Source of the DNA: Toxorhynchites rutilus septentrionalis
Lineage: Eukaryota; Arthropoda; Insecta; Diptera; Culicidae
NCBI RefSeq assembly: GCF_029784135.1
Contig: NC_073745.1
Coordinates: forward strand, 159,043,335 to 159,107,334
Direction of reading: 5' to 3'
DNA length: 64,000 nt
Within the stretch, counting starts at the first letter, position 1; each line of letters begins with the position of its first letter. Below, piece after piece: positions 46,456 to 56,764 of the stretch. The position numbers and the translations under genes are program-made. The notes below the pieces were generated by a model that was not told the origin of the DNA, did no database searches, and saw only the letters and a list, made by a program, of their open reading frames with translations.

Positions 46456-47459
46456 ATAATACTGATACTGTTTGTCTATTGCAAAATTTCAAACAAAAAA
46501 CCCTAAAAGAATATTTTCGTATTAGTTCGTTTTTTCTGTATTATATCATCATCACCTATGCCGTAACGTTTAACGAGAAAATGATATGCGTTTTTGTACC
46601 TTTTTGGAGAGAAAATTTGCATTGTTTCACTGAAAAAGTTTTTTCCTTCTTCTGAAACATTGTTCATTGATAAATTACGTTGCTGAGCTAAAAATAATTA
46701 GCTTCGAAAAATCATAACTCAAAAATGAAAGAAAACCTTCCTGAGCTAAAAAACGAGCTTCCAAGGAAAAATATTTAAAAAATATAGCACCCTTTATCCC
46801 GAAAACATGTAAACTTTAAATAACAAATACTATCAATAAATACGAAAATAAAATCAATTTTTTCGCAATTGAAAAATTAATCAAATAAAAATTTCAAATA
46901 AGACATCGCATTTCATTAGCAACTAGCAGTGATGAGATTAATCCGGATTATGCAGGTTTATCCAGACTTTTTGGTACAATTCATGATATTCAGACAAATA
47001 CTTTGCCTGATTTTTCTCGATGATATAAAATTATCAAGATAAAAATCAATATATTAATTCTATCAATACATAAATATGATACAATTGAACTTGGTTCTTC
47101 TAGCCCATTAACGACCAAGTGTAAATAATATTTTTTTAACGAAAGCAATTGGCGTAATTTTGATTTTTGACGCATCTTCCATTTTCCGGGAAATGACTGT
47201 TCGAAATGTTTGTTTGTACACTTTTTTCTGCATGCGGCATAGTATCAACATGGATTAATCTACCTATGGTGAGATGTGAGTTTTAACTTGTTACCGGCAG
47301 AGTTTTTGTTTGAAGCGAAAGCAATCGCTGTTATTTATATTGTTGGTGGTTGAGAAATGTCAATGCTTTAGAATTATTTCTTTTCGATTGTCCATTTCCC
47401 GAAAAATCGAACATTTTCCAAAACCTGCATAGTACAAATACACTGCGAAAAAACAATGG
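46456..47459. other. No gene recognised
   Basis: AT-rich 1-kb stretch between the Tc1-like and DD37E elements. The piggyBac-like fragment on the far side of the DD37E element might have continued here, but I could not recognise it. Confidence 0.4.
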
Positions 47460-47590
47460 TAAAGGGTGTGTCACATCAAATTGCATCACGGAAAAAACGT
47501 AGTAGAAATTCGCCCAGTAGACCGATCCTGTTGAAAATTTTAGACAGTAAAATAAAAACTATTAAACAACTTTTGGCATTTTCTTTTTAT

Positions 47591-47678
47591 TCATACTTCG
47601 AGCTCAAGCCCGTATGCTCGTACCTTCCTCTTTACCCCGTCCATAAGGTTCTGTACAACGTCAGGTTGTAGTTTTTTT
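47591..47678 (-). pseudogene. C-terminal piece of the DD37E transposase
   Basis: Minus strand reads KLQPDVVQNLMDGVKRKVRA, then YGLELEV and a stop at 47593-47591. It continues the frame interrupted at 49492 once element C is set aside. The junction lies in a T-run (plus strand GTTTTTTTG). Confidence 0.85.
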
Positions 47679-48282
47679 GACGTAGAACTACGTCTTTCAT
47701 TAAGGGTGTCAAATCAGAAAACAGGTCACGTTTTTATGAAATAAAGTTAACGTTAATAACTATTTTTGCCGCGAACGGATTTTGACGATTTACACACTGA
47801 ACTAATCGAAAATTCCGTAAAATTTGTTTATTATGCTATACATTAGAATCCCCTGGTTTGTAAATGGTTTAAATTCATGAAAACTTTAAGCGTTTCCATT
47901 TTCCCATACATTTGTTTTGTCCATTTGTGTGCAACATCTCTGCATTCCCGTACAGAGATGTCAATAATGAGCAACTTATCGACGACTAACGGAGGGGAAA
48001 TCGTAGGATTGCAAGTCTCCGTGAACGAAGGAAAAGTAGAAGAATGAAGGGGAATACTTGCCTAGAGTATAAACAGTGGATCTCGCTGAGGAAAACTTTC
48101 ATTCGGCATCGGACTGTTGAGCAATCCAGTTCATTTTGCTTTCGCTGCGTTTCGATCTAAGATTGGACCCCACCAGTGGTAATCCAACTTGGATATCGTC
48201 GTTTGGTTTTTCTGTTCGTTTTTCGCGTTATTCGTATTGTGTTTTTCTTTCCGCGTCATAAATTGGACGCTTCGCGTAGTGT

Positions 48283-48687
48283 GTGATGAGCACGAAGAAG
48301 AGGAAGGCAAGCTCGAGCCCTGCAAAAAACGAACGCATTGCCAGGGGCAATAAAATTTCGAGGCAAGCGTCATCTAATGATGCACGCGATGTTGGTGCAG
48401 TGAAAAGCGCTCGCATTGAACCGAGCCTTCGCGAGTGTGACACCGCATCGAACAACAGCGAAGTAGGCGATTTCGGCGCGTTGGTCGAAAATGTAAACGC
48501 CGTTACCCAGGCAGCAACCAAAATCAAGCTCTCCTCGCTGGTGGAGAAGGCGGCCGCTCTTGATAAACTCATCAGCGAATTCGCATCGATGGGCAGAGTA
48601 CAAGCTGCGTGGCATAATTCAGTCTTTTTCCAAGCAGTTGACATTGTTTGTTCTCCCCCATCAGAAGGGCTTCGTTGGTGCATTTGA
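48283..48687 (+). CDS. Captured Jockey-type ORF1 N-terminus in element C
   Basis: A 134-codon frame, MMSTKKRKASSSPAKNERIA, is followed by a Ser/Glu-rich middle and ATKIKLSSLVEKAAALDKLI, SEFASMG. It is homologous to the ORFs in A and B and to the Jockey-clade ORF1 at 11.6 kb. A 7-bp deletion relative to A and B (loss of TGTTACA around 48594) shifts the last ~30 codons, so YKLSG is lost. This copy therefore looks the least conserved of the three. Confidence 0.6.
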   Translation: MMSTKKRKASSSPAKNERIARGNKISRQASSNDARDVGAVKSARIEPSLRECDTASNNSEVGDFGALVENVNAVTQAATKIKLSSLVEKAAALDKLISEFASMGRVQAAWHNSVFFQAVDIVCSPPSEGLRWCI

Positions 48688-49134
48688 GAATGCATCAATG
48701 CATTAAATTGACGTTATGGCGAAGCAGACGTTGAGGTTGTGTGTCAAAAAATATTTAGGGAATACCAAGCATCTTGAATGTCTTATTGGAATGTTATAAG
48801 TTATTTAGGTTCGCGTGCCAGTCGCAAAACTGCCTTCAACTAGGATTGCATTTGCGCTAATATTGATCATAATGAAGCATTGCTACTGTTTTCGAGGTTA
48901 TTAACAAAAAGAGTTTATTTCGCTTGTATAGTCACCAAGAAAGTAAATGTCGTTCTGGAATTTTGTATGTTTCGGATTAGGTTTCGCTTGCCAGTTGCAA
49001 AACTTCCTCCACTAAGGGTGACAGCTGCGCTTCTCTCGAGCATGAAAAAGTAATGCAACTTTCAACAACAACGCAACAGTTGTTTCTAAAGTTTCATAAC
49101 ATTATAGAATAATATCCGAAGTTATAAATAAGCG

Positions 49135-49410
49135 CAAGTGCACCCGTGGCCGAGTGGTTAGCGTCTCACATGATCATGCCGGGTGTTCGGGTTCGATTCC
49201 CGTTCTGGTCGGGGGGTTTTTCGTCAAAGAAATTTCTTTCGACTTGCACTGTGGTCACGCGTATTCTAGAGCTTGCCCCTCGGAATACATTCAAGACGTG
49301 TTATTTGGCATAAGAAATCTCAACTATGTATTGATAAATGACGCTAGTTAATGCATACGTTGAGACGGCAAAAGTTCCACAGGGAACGTTAATGCCATTC
49401 AAGAAGAAGA
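49135..49410 (+). mobile_element. tRNA-headed SINE, copy 2 (inside element C)
   Basis: An 11-bp target duplication ATAAATAAGCG bounds 276 bp. The head is CCGTGGCCGAGTGGTTAGCG with B box GGTTCGATTCC. The body matches copies 1 and 3, and it ends in an AAGAAGAAG-type tail. It is younger than element C, which is younger than the DD37E mariner. Confidence 0.88.
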
Positions 49411-49491
49411 ATAAATAAGCGACTTATATAAAATAACAGCGTTGTTCTACGTCAACAATGCGGTCGTATCTTGGACACAACCTCCTATAAT

Positions 49492-50421
49492 TTGAACAGA
49501 AATCCATTTTCTCTTGAAGTCCGCCTCCGATTTGACAACTTTTGGGTTCTTCCGGAGGGCCTGCTTCATAATCGCCCAATATTTCTCTATTGGGCGAAAC
49601 TCCGGCGCGTTGGGCGGGTTCATTTCCTTTGGCACGAAGGTGACCCCGTTGGCTTTGTACCACTCCAACACGTCCTTTGAATAGTGGCACAAAGCGAGAT
49701 CCGGCCAGAAGATGGTCGGGTCCTCGTGCTGCTTCAATAGTGGTAGTAATCGCTTCTGTAGGCACTCCTTAAGGTAAACCTGCCCGTTTACCGTGCCGGT
49801 CATCACGAAGGGGGCGCTCCGCTTTCCGCAAGAGTAGATCGCTTGCCACACCATGTACTTTTTGGCAAACTTGGATAGTTTCTGCTTGCGAATCTCCTCC
49901 GGAACGCTGAATTTGTCCTCTGCGGAGAAGAACAACAGGCCCGGCAGCTGACGAAAGTCCGCTTTGACGTAGGTTTCGTCGTCCATTACCAGGCAATGCG
50001 GCTTCGTCAGCATTTCGGTGTACAGCTTCCGGGCTCGCGTCTTCCCCACCATGTTTTGCCTTTCGTCGCGGTTAGGAGCCTTCTGAACCTTGTATGTACG
50101 CAGGCCCTCCCGCTGCTTGGTCCGCTGGACGAATGAACTTGACAAATTCAGCTTATTGGCGACATCCTGGACCGAACATCTCGGATCACGTCTAAACTGC
50201 TTAACTACGCGCTTGTGATCTTTTTCACTGACGGAGCATCCATTTTTGCCGTTCTTCACCTTCCGGTCGATGGTTAGGTTCTCGAAGTATCGTTTTAGTA
50301 CTCTGCTGATCGTGGATTGGACGATTCCCATCATCTTACCGATGTCCCGATGTGACAACTCCGGATTCTCGAAATGAGTGCGCAGGATTAATTCACGACG
50401 CTCTTTTTCGTTCGACGACAT
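49492..50421 (-). pseudogene. DD37E transposase, interrupted near its C-terminus
   Basis: From the ATG at 50421, 310 native codons are open without a single internal stop. There is an N-terminal helix-turn-helix (PELSHRDIGKMMGIVQSTIS, then a second HTH around residues 80-110). The catalytic triad is Asp147/148 (LVMDDETYVKADF), Asp241 (FWPDLALCHYSK) and Glu279 (FRPIEKYWAIMK); exactly 37 residues lie between Asp241 and Glu279. At residue 310 (..KRKWISVQ) element C begins and the frame reads 14 foreign codons to a stop. The missing end, LQPDVVQNLMDGVKRKVRAY G.., lies beyond C at 47678-47591 (minus). Apart from the insertion the gene looks intact. Confidence 0.93.
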
Positions 50422-50575
50422 TTTTCCAAATTTACGAAAAATTAACAGTGAAGCATGGCCAACGTGATCTATACACTCTTATCTGATTATAAGCGAAAGC
50501 TGAAGATATAATTCCTAAAAATTAAATTTCTACAGCGTTTTTTCCGTGATGCAATTTGATGTGACACACCCTTTA

Positions 50576-50757
50576 TGGAGGGTTGGGAGGTTGTTAATCG
50601 GTTGAATAGTATCATCATTTAGGTTTTCTTCATCAATGAGATCCCCTAGCAGAACCGGCGGAAAAATATTCACACCAGCAATCTCATTAGAATCGCCGTT
50701 CCACGTACTGATGATTTCATTCAGCTCCTCCACACACGAAATTGTACGGATCGCCAT
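50576..50757 (-). pseudogene. Possible piggyBac-like N-terminal fragment
   Basis: Minus strand from about 50757: CVEELNEIISTWNGDSNEIA, then GVNIFPPVLLGDLIDEENLN DDTI. The (I/V)N(I/V)xPP..LTDEE(D/N) pattern is typical of the N-terminal acidic region of piggyBac-type transposases. The frame is cut at 50575 by the TA target of the DD37E mariner. No catalytic part was found on the other side, so the assignment is tentative. Confidence 0.4.
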
Positions 50758-50760
50758 CAC

Positions 50761-52756
50761 CTAGGGTTATTATGAACAAAAAAAAGTAACTTTTCGACTA
50801 TATTCGTTAAATTCATCGATAAACATAAACATTCACAATTGAATATGTAAAAATAAATGAAAAAACTACATCACAATATATGTTCTTTTATCAAAGTAAT
50901 ACTGTAGAAAAGTTCACATATTTTTGTATTTTTTTTATTGAAAATGAAAACATCTTCCAGGTACTTGCTTTAAATATTGTCCAATAAAGTTATACAAATT
51001 GAATAAAATTGATGGAAAATGATCAAATTCGCTGTTCGATTTTTTGAACGCTTGGCGCAAAATGGGTTAAATTAATGTAATTGAGCCTGTGCAAATAAAC
51101 GAATTATAAACGGTCAACAGTCAAAGTCAACGTCAAGGTTCAACACGTAAACCTAAACGTCCTTGCACAGGTACACGCACATGTACACACAGATGCATAC
51201 ATAGAGTTAACCAAGAGTTCCTGAAAGCAAAATCAAATCATTCACCCGGTACTAAGCGCCGCCCGATGAGTCAGTCTTCTGCGAGCCATTGATGACAAGC
51301 GCTAGAGTTAATGTGTTAAATAATTACTAAGTAAAAACTGGAGACCTATTTAGGGCCACCTTTAGGAGACCGGTTCAGAACCACCTGACTTTTCCCAAAT
51401 AACGATATGCCGCGTACTACAAACAATAGGAAGATTCAATATATATAGCTTATTTGATGAACATACCATAAGAAATTGAAATTGCCTCGTTTTGTAATGT
51501 TTCGCAATCTAAAAGAACATTGAACTCACACAAAGCTGCATCTTATATATTATATCTGCCGCCTTATGCTATTGCAAACTGTCAAACAATCAATTGCCAG
51601 ATCTTTATTTAAAAAAATAGACAAGTTTTTTCTTAAGTATGATGTTTTGTCGCAAACGCTTAAATGTCTACGTTCTTTATTTTTTCTTTTCGTTTATGAT
51701 ACCGCGCTTCGTATTGATTGAATAGTGGAAAAAATACGCGAAATTCTCGCACAGGAGAAAGATGTGGCATTGTAAAATAGTCTTTAAGCATTGAAATTAC
51801 GTTTCTTCTTCGCATACAAATAGTCCAATATTAAAGCAGCATTTCCCGCGTCATCGTTCCCCTCCATCAAACGCTCTGTGACGGCGGGTGCCTTTTCATT
51901 TAGCGATGTCTGTCTGCTTCCTTCTTGCTGACATTATTACCACCCTCATTAGTGTCGATGTCGAAACATTTTCCAGAAGTTCCCCTTCCACCTTGGGCGC
52001 AATGAAGTCGACTCACATTTTTTCACTCTCCTCTATGTTGTCCTTTCGTCATCGCACTTATCGTCGTTCACATCTAATATCGCGTCCCGGTCGTCTTCGG
52101 AAGACGTGTTTTGCCTTTTTACTGCCTTCCATTGACGAAGTCATCATTGTCGTACATAATGTACATTCGTTAGGATACGTCGCGGCGGAACGGCGGCATT
52201 AATAGAAGGTAAACTGCCGACGAACCAAACCGGCAGGATCGTGTTCTGAGCCGTGAGCAATATTTGACTGGTATGCTCCGAATTTGGAATGATGAATATC
52301 CTCCGATGCTTGCACCTGAATACTTAACATCCTTCTCATTCACACATAAGCCAACTTCGAGGAAAATTCTTGCATAATTTATTACACACCCTTTCGCCAT
52401 TTTTATCGATAAAACATCAGGCGTATATAGTTTGCCAGTCACTTGAATTCCTATGAAATTCAATAAATAGTCCCGCTTACAGGGAATGCCATTTGATGAG
52501 GTGTCACTGGATTAATATTATATAGGCTGCACTGGGGTAGAAAATGTTGTTGGTTTCCAACAGTTTATATTTAGTCTGAGTCCAGGAGTGTTATGAACAG
52601 AACCACATTTTAGAACCTTCAACGGCGACAGTTGAAATTGGCCTCCGCAGTACTTTCTGAGGGACTGCTGCAGTGGTGAGAACTGCTCCTCCATTGAACA
52701 ATAGGTTGAAATCCAGACTGGACAGACTGATATATTGTTTCCTTCTATAAATAAGA
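50761..52756. other. No gene recognised (2 kb)
   Basis: Mostly AT-rich. Minus-strand frames around 51780-52200 show short acidic and basic stretches (for example LNEKAPAVTERLMEGNDDAG in one frame) interrupted by stops and may be a decayed gene or element, unidentified. Frames at 52170-52463 and 52518-52820 are also unassigned. Confidence 0.35.
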
Positions 52757-52767
52757 AAATTTCATTA

Positions 52768-53044
52768 CCTTCTTCTTCTTCAATGGCACTAACGTTCCTA
52801 GAGGAACTTCGCCGTCTCAACGTAGTATTACTTGCGCCATTTTTATTAGTACTTAGTTGAGATTTCTATGCCAAATAACACGCCTTGCAATGCATTCTGA
52901 GTGGCAAGCTCTAGAGTACGCGTGATCACAGTGCAAGTCGGAGGAAATTTCTTTGACGAAAAATTCCCCCGACCAGAACGGGAATCGAACCCGAACACCC
53001 GGCATGTTAGTTATGACGCTAACCACTCGGCCACGGGAGCACAC
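52768..53044 (-). mobile_element. tRNA-headed SINE, copy 3
   Basis: An 11-bp target duplication AAATTTCATTA (52757-52767, 53045-53055) bounds 277 bp in minus orientation. On the minus strand it begins with GTGCTCCCGTGGCCGAGTGG and carries B box GGTTCGATTCC. Its tail is AAGAAGAAG. The apparent ORF at 52853-53089 is a read-through of the SINE. Confidence 0.88.
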
Positions 53045-53055
53045 AAATTTCATTA

Positions 53056-53490
53056 ACGGTACTGATAATTCAGACATGTTGGTGTTCACATTTCATTGCC
53101 TAAATTTAAATTCCAATGCTTGGTCATCATAAGATCAATGTGCGAAATTCACAAATCCCGGATGCTTCTCACGCTTCCGCTGATATGTGATAATAATAAT
53201 TTCTAGACTTTTTTTCTTTGTAAAAGCAAGTATTACTACAGGCATTAATTCTCCAAGCTCTTATGATAAATGTTTTGACCAAATATTGTAATTCTGTCTG
53301 ATATCAACACCATGTGATTTATATCTGTTCGGGAAAGTGCTTTTACCGATAAAAAAAATCTCAATTTAATGGAAATTCAAAAATCTTGCACTGACAGTCT
53401 CGAGGACCGATAATATCAAGTATATTGTACATTATATATTGTATAATGTATATAGTATAATTTGTTCGACAATGTGTTTGTGTTAATCCA
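53056..53490. other. No gene recognised
   Basis: About 430 bp, AT-rich, between the SINE and the palindrome. A short TATA-rich tract lies at 53430-53460. Confidence 0.4.
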
Positions 53491-54176
53491 CAAAAACTTA
53501 AACTAGTTTACATACATGAAACATAACATAAATACACAGTTAAAAACAGTCATGCTCTCCTCAATCGATTCGTAAATCGGTTTGACTATTCTCCAAACTC
53601 GAACGCAGATTCCACCACAGAAAATTGACGAATCATCGATGTCATCGGTTCATGATACCCGTACAGAGTTTGATGGAAACTTGGCTGTAGCAGGGGTGAT
53701 TGCCGGGGAACATGGAAGTCAAGTTGTGGAAGTAGCTGAGGGCAGTCCACTTCACCGTTCAGGAGTTTCGCAACGAATACCTGCCGGAGCAGTTTATTTC
53801 TGTCTTCTAGCGTGTCCAAGGCATGCATCAATGTGGATATGGTGGCAAATTCATCTGTTCACGGTTGTTTGCGCAATGCAATTCTCACGAATCTTTTTTG
53901 GACACACTCGATCCGATGTTTCCAAATTAGATCGTATGGAGACCAGACAATAAATGCAGGATAGGTCACACTAATGAGCAATACAGCGCTTTCAGACATT
54001 GTGGGTCTTTAAAATCACGATCTATTTTAGAAAACAAAATCTTAGTTGTCGATTTTCTCTTCAGATGATAGAAGAGTAGTGGAAATTGAAATCCAACTTC
54101 GAGTCTAATAGAACACCAAGATCTGTATTTGAATATTTGAATATTAGAATATTTGAAGCGATTCAAGACAACTTCA
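53491..54176. repeat. Left arm of a 686-bp inverted duplication
   Basis: This arm is the reverse complement of 55345-56030 over exactly 686 bp with no indels. By eye I see only about three substitutions (near 53551, 53640 and 54030). It contains a CR1 ORF2 C-terminus on the minus strand. The outer boundary is CAAAAACTTA and the inner boundary ACTTCA. Confidence 0.93.
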
Positions 54177-54625
54177 CTCAAGATAACCTCGAACAATTTG
54201 AACGCCGCCGAAAAACTGGTGATACCACGATAGTTTCTTATATACCGCTTGTCCCCCGATTTGAAGACTGGAAACATAAATGACTCCTTCCATAATTTTG
54301 GGAATTTACCTTGCTCGATGGCTACAATAGGCTCAGCTAAAGCAGCTGAACACCGACAGAACACCGCTGCCGGAATTCCCTCCGGACCAGGAGCAAGCGA
54401 GTTCTTCAGTCTTCTCGTTGCTGAAAGCACCATAGTTGGAGTTACTGTGAATGTGGACAGATCCAAGAAGTCAACATCACATGTTGTTCTTTGTTAGAAA
54501 ACTGCGCAAACATTTCACACGCATCGTCAGGGGATGCTGACTCTTTCCCATCAAGAATCACGATGAACGGAATGTTCCAGTTTTTCCATTTGCTGTTGAT
54601 AAATCCCCGGAAGTTTTTGAATTTG
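53580..54625 (-). pseudogene. CR1-clade ORF2, internally deleted (minus copy)
   Basis: From 54625 down: NSKWKNWNIPFIVILDGKES, then LDLSTFTVTPTMVLSATRRL, APGPEGIPAAVFCRCSAALA, FPKLWKESFMFPVFKSGDKR and YIRNYRGITSFSAAFKLFEV. At LSEVVL it jumps, through a short TTGAATATT repeat, to LGVLLDSKLDFNFHYSSII and ALYCSLV, then FVAKLLNGEVDCPQLLPQLD and a C-terminus near 53580. The YxDD core is deleted, so the copy is dead. The jump falls at the inner edge of the palindrome arm. Confidence 0.85.
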
Positions 54626-54635
54626 AATTCCTATT

Positions 54636-55075
54636 ATTCGAAGACTGCAAGGCGAAACAAACTCGGTATTTCATCAAGGCTTACGACATGGTTGAAATCG
54701 TATTTGAAAGATAAACGGATGTGTGCCAAAATCGGACCTGCGCAGTCTACGATTTTCTCTAATCCTTCGGGAGTGCCTCAAGGAAGCAACCTAGGTTCAT
54801 TGTTGTTCGCACTATTCATCAACGAAGTGTAATTGATACTTCCAACCGGAGGCCGCTTATTCTACGCCGATGAAGTGAAAATCTATATGGCAATCAGAAA
54901 CACACTAGATTGCCATAAGCTTCAGGATTTGGTCAACCGCTATGGAGAATGATGTTTGAGCTCAGTATCTCGAAATTTCGTTCCATCGGAAGCTCATGTT
55001 ATTGTGGCCAAGTCCTGTCGCGAGTGAGTCACATCCGTGACCTTGGGTTAAGTTGTACTATACACTGCGGGACTG
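54636..55075 (+). pseudogene. CR1-clade RT core (plus copy)
   Basis: Plus strand: ARRNKLGISSRLTTWLKSYL, then GVPQGSNLGSLLFALFINEV, a stop, LFYADEVKIYMAIRNTLDCH and a short tail (SFHRKL.., SHIRDLGL) in changed frames. The catalytic YADD reads YADE. It starts head-to-head with the minus copy at about 54630 and ends where non-CR1 sequence begins, near 55075. Confidence 0.82.
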
Positions 55076-55275
55076 TTGGTATAAGGCTTCCATTGTTGTG
55101 TTATTAATAGTACCAATTACCGATGCAGAAGACCGTAATGTGAGCGGTAAGGGACTGGGATTACCGTCACATGATGATTGTTGCGTGGACGTAGTAGCTA
55201 GAATAACGCACAAAGATGGTCAGTTGAGGGCCCTGAGTTATGAGGTCATGATCGTTCGCTTAGTAACGAACGAAG

Positions 55276-55339
55276 ACATCTCAGTGCCAACAAAACCATG
55301 GCTATTGTATCTGCGTGGATGTAAATATTCAATATATTT
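55276..55339 (-). repeat. 64-bp inverted copy of the host gene intron 1/exon 2 boundary
   Basis: The reverse complement is identical by eye to 57705-57768, covering the last 29 bases of intron 1 with its CACGCAG acceptor and the first 35 bases of exon 2 (DTIAMVLLALRC). Identity stops abruptly on both sides. It abuts the inner end of the palindrome's right arm. Confidence 0.88.
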
Positions 55340-55344
55340 ATATA

Positions 55345-56030
55345 TGAAGTTGTCTTGAATCGCTTCAAATATTCTAATATTCAAATATTCAAATACAGAT
55401 CTTGGTGTTCTATTAGACTCGAAGTTGGATTTCAATTTCCACTACTCTTCTATCATCTGAAGAGAAAATCGACAACTAAGATTTTGTTTTCCAAAATAGA
55501 TCGTGATTTTAAAGACCCACAATGTCTGAAAGCGCTGTATTGCTCATTAGTGTGACCTATCCTGCATTTATTGTCTGGTCTCCATACGATCTAATTTGGA
55601 AACATCGGATCGAGTGTGTCCAAAAAAGATTCGTGAGAATTGCATTGCGCAAACAACCGTGAACAGATGAATTTGCCACCATATCCACATTGATGCATGC
55701 CTTGGACACGCTAGAAGACAGAAATAAACTGCTCCGGCAGGTATTCGTTGCGAAACTCCTGAACGGTGAAGTGGACTGCCCTCAGCTACTTCCACAACTT
55801 GACTTCCATGTTCCCCGGCAATCACCCCTGCTACAGCCAAGTTTCCATCAAACTCTGTACGGGTATCATGAACCGATGACAGCGATGATTCGTCAATTTT
55901 CTGTGGTGGAATCTGCGTTCGAGTTTGGAGAATAGTCAAACCGATTTACGAATCGATTGAGGAGAGCATGACTATTTTTAACTGTGTATTTATGTTATGT
56001 TTCATGTATGTAAACTAGTTTAAGTTTTTG
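55345..56030. repeat. Right arm of the 686-bp inverted duplication
   Basis: Partner of 53491-54176. The 1168-bp spacer between the arms holds parts of two CR1 copies and a short inverted piece of the neighbouring host gene. The near identity indicates a recent event or ongoing gene conversion. Confidence 0.93.
55355..55936 (+). pseudogene. CR1-clade ORF2 C-terminus within the right arm
   Basis: Plus-strand equivalent of the left-arm coding sequence: LGVLLDSKLDFNFHYSSII, KIDRDFKDPQCLKALYCSLV and VWSPYDLIWKHRIECVQKRF. It ends MHALDTLEDRNKLLRQVFVA .. TLYGYHEPMTAMIRQFSVVE SAFEFGE*. Several frame changes and stops are shared with the left arm, showing that both descend from one already damaged copy. 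Confidence 0.85.
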
Positions 56031-56408
56031 AAGACCCAAGCCTCACGGGATACCGTCAACCTACTTGCCCAATTTGTCGACTGCATCGGCAAGCAGTTAA
56101 ACATGACTCGTTAAATCCTTCGAGGTAACAGACGAATCGGCCTGAGACTTCGAAGTGTCTTCCATGTACTGCTTAACACTCCGACCATTCAGTTCGATTC
56201 GACGCTCAGTGAAGATATACATTATCTTTCCCTGGGTGAGAGAGTCACGGAAGGCACGACTGTTCAATCCACAGCAATGCTGGCTGATGTAGATATAGGC
56301 CTTGCAAAAACCGCAGCGTATGTGATCAATATAGTTCATCTCCAATTTACATTGTTGGCACATCGTCTTTGCCATCGTTGCCTGTCGATTCGCACCAAAC
56401 AAGAACAT
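56031..56408 (-). pseudogene. CR1 ORF1 N-terminal fragment (PHD-like zinc finger)
   Basis: From the Met at 56375 (minus): MAKTMCQQCKLEMNYIDHIR, then CGFCKAYIYISQHCCGLNSR and AFRDSLTQGKIMYIFTERRI. The paired CxxC..CxxC..H.C pattern is the PHD-like finger that opens ORF1 of insect CR1 elements; the final CxxC pair is lost (FTERR). A stop follows SKDLTSHV, then an ADAVDKLGK helix. It breaks at the outer edge of the palindrome. Confidence 0.75.
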
Positions 56409-56745
56409 AGGAACAATGTCTGGTGTTATTTTTGCTTGGTCGAGATGAGCAAAAACTCACTATCGAATTTAGTCAATTGTCGTTCGAAATTCAATGTTCC
56501 AAGGGCACTAATATTGCAAACAGTTTATATAAGATAGCATACCCAATACACAAGTTCACCATGCTTCTCAAGGGCATGAATATAAATTGTTCTCATTTTT
56601 ACTCTGAAACCCATCTTGTATGTTCAGAACTAAGATATACCTTTTGAGAAAACTATGACTACTATTAATAACCAACTTTCGTCTACTTTCGTTTCGTCAA
56701 ACCTGAATGTAAATGAATTGCTGTTATAATTCATATTATTCTTAT
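56409..56745. promoter_or_regulatory. Upstream region of the transcobalamin-like gene
   Basis: No coding sequence. TTATTTCATCCTTGCAG at about 56743-56759 is a good splice acceptor six bases before the ATG, implying a 5' non-coding exon further upstream that I could not locate. No core promoter was identified. Confidence 0.45.
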
Positions 56746-56764
56746 TTCATCCTTGCAGACCAAC

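Larger units (their letters stand above)
47679..49490 (+). mobile_element. Chimeric element C, carrying a SINE
   Basis: Third member of the A/B family, on the plus strand. It starts GACGTAGAACTACGTCTTTC (47679) and ends GACACAACCTCCTATAA (49490). It has the same order of parts: a CATTCGGCATCGGACTGTTG segment at about 48100, the captured ORF (48283 onward), then non-coding sequence. Here GGTTCGCGTGCCAGTCGCAA and GGTTTCGCTTGCCAGTTGCA show an internally repeated block. A SINE with its own target duplication (49124-49134/49411-49421) sits near its 3' end. Without the SINE it is about 1.5 kb, shorter than A and B. Confidence 0.8.
47462..50573 (-). mobile_element. DD37E mariner (ITmD37E type) split by element C
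   Basis: Inverted ends AAGGGTGTGTCACATCAAAT (47462) and its complement ..GATGTGACACACCCTT (to 50573), flanked by TA at 47460-47461 and 50574-50575. Without element C (47679-49490) it is about 1.3 kb, the normal size. The transposase is on the minus strand, cut near its C-terminus. The DD37E group is known mainly from mosquitoes, which supports the host assignment. Confidence 0.93.

Noticed and set aside
53582..53953. 123-codon frame (and its twin at 55568-55939) as a gene
   Set aside because: It is the antisense of the CR1 C-terminus in each palindrome arm.
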